From Flectonema sp. DT1601 (taxonomy: Eukaryota; Euglenozoa; Diplonemea; Diplonemida; Diplonemidae): a stretch of DNA of 64,000 nt. This document shows positions 48,231 to 55,020 of the stretch, one piece after another; position 1 is the stretch's first letter; each line of letters begins with the position of its first letter. The position numbers were made by a program, and so were the translations under genes. Where the stretch lies: positions 1,426,001 to 1,490,000 of the forward strand of contig OZ025790.1 in assembly GCA_964019425.1 (NCBI GenBank), in the 5' to 3' direction. The notes below the pieces were generated by a model. The model was not told the DNA's origin, made no database searches, and saw only the letters and a list, made by a program, of their open reading frames with translations.

Positions 48231-49099
48231 ATGAACGTTCGTTTTTTTAGACGACCTTCTTCTGCAATTTTCAATCAAGTCAGACTCAGGAGCACTCGAG
48301 GTGATGGAATAGAAACTCGCCACCAGTTGAGAGAACTGCTTGCAGTTTACCAAGTCCAGAAGGAACAGAAGGAAAGAAACGATTTGAAGAAACAACCAAA
48401 GGTGATTCAAAAGGGTACGAATGAAAAAGTCGACGCAGCCAGAGCAGCTGAAGATATACTGAGGAAGTGTAGAAAAGCAGAAAGGGAAGATAGCGCGAGA
48501 GTAAAAAAAGAACTTGAGCAAAAGACTAAAAAGGAAAAAGTTTATGAAAGGCAAAAGCAAAGGGTTTTACTCAAAGCTTGTGGACCCCACAAACCTTATG
48601 CCGTATTTGTCAGCAAGCATGCTAAAGGAGTTGGGGCCAGTATCACAAAAGCAAGTGTTTTGTGGAAGGTTTGTGCTTACTAAAAAAGACTCTTTACCGC
48701 AGTATTATATTTTCTCTTCTTAGTTTTTTTTGTTTTGTTTTCTTCTTTCTAAAAGAACCTTTGATTGAACATTTTTATTTGTGTCAAAACCCCTTTCGAC
48801 TGAAACAAATGGGTGCTCGTCTGCAATAAAAAAAAAAAAAACAGGCTTTATCAAAGGAGCAGCAGGAGAAGTACTTTGTGAGGGCTAAGATTAATAACGA
48901 AAAGAGGGAAGCGTTGATCAAAGGTTGGAAGAATAAAAAAAAAACCATCAGCGAATACCAGCTATTCAAGAGTAAATTCTTCCCAATTGCCTATGCTGAG
49001 GCGCTTGGTGCTGGTCATGAAAAGAAAATTGCTTTCAAGTTGGCACAAGAAACTGTTACTGAGAAGTACAGAGAATCGGAAAAAAAATTGAATTCTTGA
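48231..49099 (+). CDS. HMG-box protein with mitochondrial-type presequence (exons 48231-48668 and 48845-49099)
   Basis: Exon 1 alone would stop shortly after the motif ASVLWK. Joining 48668 to 48845 gives 230 residues and reads ASVLWKALSKEQQEKYFVRA, exactly the second half of an HMG box, so the intron is well supported. The N-terminus (MNVRFFRRPSSAIFNQVRLRS) is basic with no acidic residues, as in mitochondrial targeting peptides. A Lys/Glu-rich coiled region (about 35-120) precedes the box that starts GPHKPYAVFVSKHAKG. A second box-like stretch starts KTISEYQLFKSKF and runs to the end. Tandem boxes with a presequence resemble TFAM/Abf2-type packaging proteins of mitochondrial DNA. That is attractive in a diplonemid, whose mitochondrial genome is unusually large and fragmented, but location is inferred. 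Confidence 0.82.
48669..48844 (+). other. Cis-spliced intron, 176 nt, with A14-CAG 3' end
   Basis: It begins GTTTGTG after AAG and ends with TAAAAAAAAAAAAAACAG (A14). Phase 0; it contains an in-frame stop, and its removal restores the HMG box. The region just before the AG is pure A, not pyrimidine; a T-rich stretch lies further upstream at 48705-48760. Confidence 0.85.
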
Positions 49100-49167
49100 C
49101 CTTTATTTTTTGTAGAAAAAAAAACAAACACTTTTAGATTTCCCTTTTTTTTTTTTCTTTTTGTACT

Positions 49168-49245
49168 GATGTAGTCGGAGAATAAACTATTCAGATTGAA
49201 AAGCCCAGTTATTTCTTATGGTCTCGGTGATTTATTTTCCAGTTA
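49168..49245 (+). repeat. Dispersed 130-bp repeat, truncated copy
   Basis: GTAGTCGGAGAATAAACTAT, then TCAGATTG and TATGGTCTCGGTGATTTATT match the first half of the family. Confidence 0.65.
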
Positions 49246-49277
49246 GCTCCCCCCTGACTTTCTCTGGTAGTTTATTT

Positions 49278-49403
49278 GAGAAACCTATAGTTACTTTATT
49301 ATGCTAACCCGTTGCAGTCACTGTATCTAAAACTCATGTTAAATCATCTTTATGTTTTTATGAAACAACACAGTTGTAATACAAAATCGAACATACATCC
49401 CCT
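49278..49403 (+). repeat. Dispersed repeat, copy 2 (see 33478)
   Basis: GAAACCTATAGTTACTTTAT to AAATCGAACATACATCCC aligns along its length with 33478-33612, with small indels. Confidence 0.75.
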
Positions 49404-49692
49404 GGCGATTTTGTGACGGAATTCAGTTATGATTCAACCTTGAATTATTTATCGAAGTCCCCGACTTTCGTATCGTATTAAATCCCCCGGTCCTTGTTTG
49501 GGATTTTATCGATGCTAATTGTTAGTCTTTTTTTTTTTTAACGTGACAACAGTGTTTAGGTTGAACATTAGCTTTGGTTTTTTTAAACCAGTTTTCAAGT
49601 TCAAGTTGTCATTTGTGTTGTGAGTGTCAAATGTTTATTTGTGTATCTTCAAAGTGTTTTCCACAATTGCCAAGCAACATCACTTTACTTTA

Positions 49693-49695
49693 CAG
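49693..49695 (+). promoter_or_regulatory. Predicted trans-splice acceptor (CAG)
   Basis: CACTTTACTTTACAG lies 12 bases before the ATG at 49708. It supports that ATG over the upstream open frame, which has no ATG. Confidence 0.55.
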
Positions 49696-49707
49696 TCTCA
49701 CTTCTCT

Positions 49708-51061
49708 ATGAAAAGTGTTCGGGTAAGGACACCCGCAGCTGATATTCAAACAACAGTTGAGGCACCCAGCGACGGACATGTTTCAGACATAATCGAGAGC
49801 CTATCAAAGCAACAAGGTTATAATGAACAAACCACCAGATTAGTACTGAGAGGACAAGTTGTAAAGAAGGATTGCAACATTGCACAGTTAAATATTAAGG
49901 AAAATGATGTGTTGGTAGTCGTTGGTTCAAAAAATAACAACAACAACAACGAAGAACAAAAAGGTGAAATAACTAATCAAGATGGAGAAGACATGAGGGC
50001 AGAATCTGTTGAGAATTTCTTTCCGAGACTACTGAATTTAGGGTACTCCAAAGAGCAAATTAATGATGCGCTCGAGAAATTACCTCTTAATCCGTCACTT
50101 TCTCAACTTGTAAGCCAGTTGGATAAGTGTAAAATGGAGTCGTTATTGTCATTGTTGGTTCAGAGAGGTTATAATGAAAATCAAATAAAAACTGTTTTGG
50201 CATCACAACCGTCCGATGTGAAGCTTTCAACGGTAACGCAGATTCTGGATTCCATGCAAGCTACGAACCCTGCTGAGCAATCTGTGGAATGTAAAGTTGA
50301 TGAACTTTTAAAAAAAGGATTTAATTCAGACTTATTAAATGATGTTTTCATGTTACAACATTATCGGGATATGCCTCTCCCTGAACTAGAAGAGGACTTA
50401 AACATTATTGAGGGAATGCTTGAAGAAAATCATTCTCTACCAGAAATCTTAAAAACCCTTCAAGAGTGTCCTGTTCCTGAAGAGGGTTGTAAAGAAAATT
50501 TGATCCGTCTGCTGCTGTCTGAAACTCTGCCTGCTGAACCACCTCCACCTCCTTCTACTTCAAGAGAAGATGTATTGAATGAATTGATAGTGAATCAAGG
50601 TTTTGATAAACTGATCGTCACACAGATTGTCGACTCATCACCAGAGTCAACTCCAATGTCTTCTCTTGTTTCATTGATTGAGGAAGAAGTATCACGTCAA
50701 CAGTTACATCATAAACAACAACACTTAATAAATAATCTCGGGTTTGATGAGACTCTTGTAATGAACTTGACTGACGGAGCTCACGGAACTTCTGTTGATG
50801 ACCTGGTAGCGCTTCTAGAGATGGCGCTGTCTGCGCCCTCCAGGGGAGAACACTCTAATTCAACTCCTTTTCCACAGCAGTCGGATGATGCAGTTGAGGT
50901 CTGTTTTTGCATTGCTCTCACATGTGAGGGAGAAAAAAAAAAAAAAAAAACAGAATCTGTACTCAATGATGGGAGGGATGTTTAGCCGTGATGTAATCAC
51001 ACAGCGGTTGAATGAATGTGGAAGGGACATAAATGAAACAGCAAATCGTCTTATGTCGTAA
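49708..51061 (+). CDS. Ubiquitin-like/UBA-domain protein (exons 49708-50898 and 50954-51061)
   Basis: Spliced, the gene encodes 432 residues. Residues 1-75 form a ubiquitin-like fold (MKSVRVRTPAADIQTTVEAP, LVLRGQVVKKDCNIAQLNI, DVLVVVG). Several UBA/CUE-like three-helix units follow (for example FFPRLLNLGYSKEQINDALE, LLVQRGYNENQIKTVL, VDELLKKGFNSDLLNDV, LIVNQGFDKLIVTQIV). Without splicing the frame runs into an A18 run and ends in a Lys-rich tail. With the 55-nt intron removed the C-terminus becomes NLYSMMGGMFSRD, then VITQRLNECGRDINETANRL, another UBA-like unit, which strongly supports the splice. Ubl plus multiple UBA units is the plan of proteasome shuttle proteins (Rad23/ubiquilin type), although the number and divergence of units are unusual. 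Probably cytosolic. Confidence 0.82.
50899..50953 (+). other. Cis-spliced intron, 55 nt, with A18-CAG 3' end
   Basis: It begins GTCTGTTTTTG after GAG and ends GAG, then A18, then CAG. Phase 0. At 55 nt it is very short, and like the HMG-box gene intron its 3' end is an A tract directly joined to CAG. Confidence 0.82.
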
Positions 51062-51754
51062 AAGCTTTTTTTTGAAAACCTTTTGAAACCATCTTTCCAT
51101 CGGTGTAATTTATTCATTTTCTGCTTCACTTAAAAAAACAGTTCATACAACAGGAGAAACTTTATGTTAATTTTGGCGCGCACTCTTGCTTCTTGCTTCT
51201 TAAGCTGGCCTCCTCCTGGTCAACATGAAAGTGTCTGGTTCAACCTCAAGATATGCAGTTTCCGCTACAAGGCGTCAGAGGTGTCAAGTTCGAATCCCTG
51301 TGAAGGCGAGAAGTGACTCTCTTTTGGTGGATAGGCAATCCCCTGAACGAAGCTGTGAGGGAGTTTTAGAGATTAAGACTGTACTCTACACAGGATCTGT
51401 TTTTGAGTACATTCGTGTTGGAGTTTACATAACCCAGCACAAGGCCAAAGCTGGATGATGACATAGACCAGCACTGTGCCGCATGAGCATTGCGATGATT
51501 GCATACGATGCGTCAAGTTTCACCTTGACAAGCACAGTCTGGTCACTTACAGCTTTTTTAATAAAGATTGAATCTAAATTAATTCCATTTAGGTAATTTG
51601 CCTTGACTGAGAAATACCTTGTTTTGCTCGATCTCAATGTAATTAAAATAAAGTAAATTACTCGTCCAGTTCGATTCCCCGTGAAGTATAGTTTTCTTCC
51701 TAGAATAAAGGATCCGACGTCTGCGGGGTAAGTGAAGTTGTCCTTTTCAAGTTC
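51062..51754 (+). other. Spacer upstream of U2 with two B-box-like motifs
   Basis: AGTTCGAATCC at 51287-51297 and AGTTCGATTCC at 51666-51676 match the Pol III B box (GGTTCGANTCC) in 10 of 11 bases. The second lies about 80 bases upstream of U2. Neither sits in a foldable tRNA. In trypanosomatids U2 uses B and A boxes of a neighbouring tRNA gene, so these could be extragenic promoter parts; this is inference. Confidence 0.4.
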
Positions 51755-51943
51755 ATACCTTCTCGGCCTTTTGGCTAAGATCAAGTGTAGTATCTGTTCT
51801 TATCAGCTTAATATCTGATATGACACCTTGTGTGTCAACGATATTATAGTAATTTCTTGTTGGGGTGTCGGGTAGCTTGGGGCAACTCAGGTCCGGCACA
51901 AGTGTTGCCCTGGAGCTGCACCACATCCAGGAGTGGCACACCC
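51755..51943 (+). ncRNA. U2 spliceosomal snRNA
   Basis: The 5' end ATACCTTCTCGGCCTTTTGG and the following CTAAGATCAAGTGTAGTATC are almost identical to animal and fungal U2. The branch-point recognition sequence GTAGTA is at 51787-51792. Stem IIa (CTTATCAGCTTAATATCTGA) and an Sm-like site (GTAATTTCTTG, about 51852-51862) follow. The 3' half folds as stems III and IV with CCTGGAG...CATCCAGG. T5 directly follows the last stem (51945-51949), the terminator of Pol III, which transcribes U2 in trypanosomatids. The sequence is much closer to canonical U2 than that of trypanosomes, as I recall it, consistent with an organism that retains cis introns. Confidence 0.95.
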
Positions 51944-52279
51944 ATTTTTAATTAAAGTAGAAGACAAAGTCTCTTTTGAAACAAACCATAAAAAGTAGAG
52001 GAAATATTTTTATCTTGGGAAACGAAACCCGAGTTTAAAAAAGAATTGTCTTTAACTTCAACTATACAGAAATAATGATATAACACTGTGATTTTTTGTT
52101 TGTGCACGAAACCGTGAACCGACTTAAACTGATAAAGCTAAAGAAGTGCTGCCAACATTCTTTTTCGTTCTTACAATCTTGTTAAGCAAAAAAAAATCCC
52201 CAAATCCACGAAAGTATTTCCCTTCACTTGAAAATTATTCTTTAGCCCAAAAAATGAATTGGGTGAACTGGGAGAAAAC
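51944..52279. other. Spacer between U2 and tRNA-Arg
   Basis: No gene seen. AAAA at 52275-52278 is TTTT on the minus strand and would terminate the tRNA transcript. Confidence 0.5.
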
Positions 52280-52353
52280 TACCCCATGTGAGACTCGAAC
52301 TCACAACCTTTGGATTAGAAGTCCAACGCGCTATCCAATTGCGCCAATGGGGC
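52280..52353 (-). tRNA. tRNA-Arg (anticodon TCT)
   Basis: Read on the minus strand it folds fully: acceptor GCCCCAT with ATGGGGT (one G-U), D stem GCGC/GCGC, anticodon stem TTGGA/TCCAA around loop CTTCTAA (anticodon at 52317-52319), T stem GTGAG/CTCAC around TTCGAGT. Discriminator A. No intron and no encoded CCA. It converges with U2 and is followed by a TTTT terminator. The 5' end lies 7 bp from the first base of LINE-B. Confidence 0.95.
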
Positions 52354-52360
52354 TCTGTTT

Positions 52361-52369
52361 ACCAACGAT

Positions 52370-52372
<3 letters not shown>
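52361..52372 (+). other. 5' part of the spliced-leader sequence heading LINE-B
   Basis: ACCAACGATTCT is separated from the rest of the SL (from 53513) by the LINE-C fragment. AACGATTCT (52364-52372) reappears at 53504-53512 as the target duplication of that insertion. Confidence 0.85.
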
Positions 52373-52403
<31 letters not shown>

Positions 52404-53503
52404 GTTACACTCGTCTGTGCTACCAAACTCTTTGTTTATGTTCTTTTCACTTCTATGTTTTGTCTTTCTTTTATACTTTCTTTTTGACTTAAGTCTGACA
52501 AATTGGAAAACACGGGAAACATAGGTAGGCTCCGCCTGAGGACGTAAGAAGAGCGGCAACGGAAAAAATAAATGGTCACGCGTCCTTGAGATTGGACACA
52601 CGAAGCTAATTCGGTTACCATTCCTACCATCGATAAGGAAAACAAAGAATCGAGCATATAACTAGAGCGGTGGTCAAAGACCACTTGAACAGCCCGAAGG
52701 CCTGCCCTCAAGAGAAATTAATAAGGAGAATAGGAGAAGAAGGAGAAAGGAGTATTGGAAGGGACACTGAGACAACACCGAAGGTGATGTGCAGTTACCC
52801 AACCAGGAGATGATTGATAATGATGAACATACTAAAAATAATAACAAATTGATATTGGCGACTGCATGTCACCTACTTTACTTCCAAAGTCTAAGGTTAG
52901 ATGTTTGTTCCATCCACCTTATGATCAACGCGAGTGATGGAAGCCACGCCAAAGTGAAGAGAGCTTCAAGGTTAGGAATTTCGTTGGCAATAATAAGTTC
53001 TCGATCGCGATCCCACTTGCCGGTCAGTGTTGAGAAGCCCAGGATTTTGAACCTGGCAGAGTCGAGTTTGGGAGATTGACATCCCTGCAGCAGGTGAACC
53101 TGTGAGGACGGTTCGCCACAAAATGGGCAGTCGATTTTCTTGCGCCAGTTCTGAATTAGCGGGTGACATCCTGTCCGGAAGTTCGCTATCCGTATCTCGT
53201 CGGCTCTTTCCATCCCAGGAGGGTATTTAACGGAACGGCCTCCGATGAGGTGTTTGTAGCAGGTGTAACCACTCACGTTAAGCAGATCCTTTTTGATGCA
53301 GCGCTTAACATGTGATGATCGCGAGAAGTAAGTGCCTTTGACTAGCACAGGTCGGATGTTCTTGTTGTGCGCTGCTTCCTTTGCAAGCGCGTCAACTTCA
53401 TCGTGAAACTCGATTCCAATGTGCGAGGGGATGAATTGCAAATGCACTTTCATTTCACACATGCGCAGGTATTCTAGTATCTTGAGGGACTCAGTATTCC
53501 TCT
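52373..53503 (-). mobile_element. LINE-C1: 5'-truncated minus-strand LINE fragment inside the LINE-B leader
   Basis: Its poly(A) tail reads as T30 on the plus strand (52373-52402). The body is nearly identical to 59625-60714 of LINE-C2 and holds the end of RNase H plus the CCHC-type C-terminus (stop at 52878, open to 53462). It is 5'-truncated, as is usual for LINE copies. Flanking AACGATTCT at 52364-52372 and 53504-53512 is its 9-bp target duplication, so it landed within the SL of LINE-B after LINE-B had inserted. Confidence 0.92.
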
Positions 53504-53538
53504 AACGATTCTAAAGCTACAGTTTCTGTACTTTATTG
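53504..53538 (+). other. 3' part of the spliced-leader sequence heading LINE-B
   Basis: AAAGCTACAG and TTTCTGTACTTTATTG complete the SL begun at 52361 (38 bases in all). CAGTTTCTGTACTTTATTG (53520-53538) equals the last 19 bases of the Leishmania SL. No GT follows, so this is not the exon of an SL RNA gene but a copied mature mRNA end. Confidence 0.9.
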
Positions 53539-53554
53539 TTTCTGTACTTTATTG
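53539..53554 (+). repeat. 16-base relic of an older SL
   Basis: TTTCTGTACTTTATTG repeats exactly the part of the SL that follows its internal CAG (53520-53522). It is what remains if an SL-tagged element was transcribed and trans-spliced again using that CAG as acceptor. Confidence 0.88.
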
Positions 53555-53577
53555 ATTTACAAAAAAAAAAATAAAAA

Positions 53578-54942
53578 ATGTCCGGAACACAAGAATCGAT
53601 GGTCGTGCAGCAACAAGAGCAAGCACAGCAATCAATGATGCAACAGCAGCAAGCACAGCAATTAATGGCACAGCAACAGCAGGCACAACACTTAATGATG
53701 CAACAACAGCAGCCGCAACAGCCAACACAAAGCCAGCCGGTACAACAACAAGCGCAGAACAATTCCAACAATTGCTTTTTACATGGCAACTGGACGCTTG
53801 AGACTTTAAGTCAGTCGCAAACTCACCTTCCCAACAATGTCCCACCAATCTCCCCCTTTTCGTTTATGAGCTCACCAATGATAGCGTTTAAACAGTATCT
53901 CAGAATAACAAATCTGTATTTTAAAACAATAAACATTTTAAGTTTAAAAGAAATGCACTTCACAGTTTCAAAAGACAATGTTGTAAACGTTTTTTCTTGT
54001 TTATTGGAAATCAAAAAAGAATGTGCAGCTGATTTCTTAGAAATATCCGGCCAACACGGCATTTTCTTTTCCGAACACAAAAGCACTCAACACCTCTCCT
54101 CCTACTACACAATTGTGTGGACCCCTGACACACCTTACACCCAGCTTAAAAAGATAGCAATCGATCTCAATAAAGACCCAAAAAACAAAGGAGCCCTCGG
54201 GCTCACAATGTACCAAGGAAGAAGCCTTGGGATACGAATTAAAAAAGAATCAGAAACAAACTTTCGTTCAAATTTTGGAGTAAAATGTCCGACTTATTTC
54301 GAGATAAGCGGCATAAGCAAAGAGAACGCAACGTCATTTGACGTTGAATTTTTTTTTGATTTAATGAAAAAAAAAATTAAGTACTGTTATAAAAAAAAAA
54401 GGGAAGAGTCACATGTTGTGAGCTCGTACGAGAATCTGCAGTCTTGCGGATCAGTAATCGTTAAAAAAATAACTCAACCCTCAAAAGATGAAAGAAGAAT
54501 TGAAAAGAACTCAATAGAAACGAAAACAGACCAAACTGAAAAAAAAGATATTAACGAAAAAGGAAAAGGAAAAGGAAAAGGGAAAGGGAAAAAAGGAAAG
54601 AAAGGAACTAAGGGAGAGAGCGGTAAAGGAAAAAAAACTGTTTTGTCATCACCGTCAACCTCAGTAACCCCGTCAATAGAACAAACGGACATTTTAAACC
54701 AGCTAAAATTATTGTTAGATGCACAAACAAAGCATCTAACAACAAAGATCATTGGCACTTTTCTAGCCGATGATCCGAAAAAGCAAGCAGAAGCTTGGGA
54801 TGCGGAAATAAACCCGCAAGAAAAAGAAGGTTTTCTACAAGGATCGATGGACGATGACATCGATCTTGTGAAACAGAAGCTGGACAAAGAAAACGATGGT
54901 GATGACAACACAAAAAGAAAAAAAGAAGAACCTCCGAATTGA
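53578..54942 (+). CDS. LINE-B ORF1 protein
   Basis: The 454-residue protein begins with a Gln-rich stretch (about 10-65, repeats of QQQQAQQLM). A middle domain (about 95-290) with alternating hydrophobic and charged residues follows; I cannot assign it, though its size and place suit an RNA-binding fold. Then come a very basic Lys/Gly run (KGKGKGKGKGKKGKKG at about 331-346) and an acidic C-terminal coil. RNA binding and particle formation are the usual ORF1 jobs. The start follows the SL and relic by 23 bases. It ends in TGA followed by C, and the frame continues into the 2A motif. It shares no clear sequence with LINE-A ORF1 beyond Gln richness. Confidence 0.85.
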   Translation: MSGTQESMVVQQQEQAQQSMMQQQQAQQLMAQQQQAQHLMMQQQQPQQPTQSQPVQQQAQNNSNNCFLHGNWTLETLSQSQTHLPNNVPPISPFSFMSSPMIAFKQYLRITNLYFKTINILSLKEMHFTVSKDNVVNVFSCLLEIKKECAADFLEISGQHGIFFSEHKSTQHLSSYYTIVWTPDTPYTQLKKIAIDLNKDPKNKGALGLTMYQGRSLGIRIKKESETNFRSNFGVKCPTYFEISGISKENATSFDVEFFFDLMKKKIKYCYKKKREESHVVSSYENLQSCGSVIVKKITQPSKDERRIEKNSIETKTDQTEKKDINEKGKGKGKGKGKKGKKGTKGESGKGKKTVLSSPSTSVTPSIEQTDILNQLKLLLDAQTKHLTTKIIGTFLADDPKKQAEAWDAEINPQEKEGFLQGSMDDDIDLVKQKLDKENDGDDNTKRKKEEPPN

Positions 54943-55020
54943 CTGTTTCCTTATAATTTATATCTTTTTTATTTCTCGAACCTTCTTTTGTGTGGAGACA
55001 TCCACCCGAACCCCGGTCCA
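54940..55020 (+). other. In-frame TGA followed by 2A ribosome-skipping motif (LINE-B)
   Basis: After the TGA (54940-54942, context AATTGACT) the frame stays open for 17 codons without ATG to LLLCGDIHPNPGP, with GDIHPNPGP at 54994-55020. A hydrophobic, Leu-rich run precedes it as in working 2A peptides. The first ATG downstream in this frame lies inside the endonuclease (LFMVQET). The arrangement, including the AATTGAC context, is the same as in LINE-A. Confidence 0.9.

Larger units (their letters stand above)
49100..49692. other. Spacer with dispersed repeats
   Basis: Holds a copy of the 130-bp repeat (about 49168-49245), then TTTCTCTGGTAGTTTATTT and the second copy of the repeat at 33478 (here 49278-49403), followed by a stretch similar to 12046-12125. 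At 49550-49610 AGGTTGAACATTAGCTTTGG and AGTTTTCAAGTTCAAGTTG resemble the region before the gene at 43110. Confidence 0.55.

Noticed and set aside
51225-51330. tRNA gene around the B-box-like motif
   Set aside because: T stem and acceptor cannot be formed and no A box lies at a suitable distance.
52361-53554. SL RNA gene
   Set aside because: No GT donor or Sm site follows the SL sequence, and it leads straight into the LINE-B ORF1 leader.
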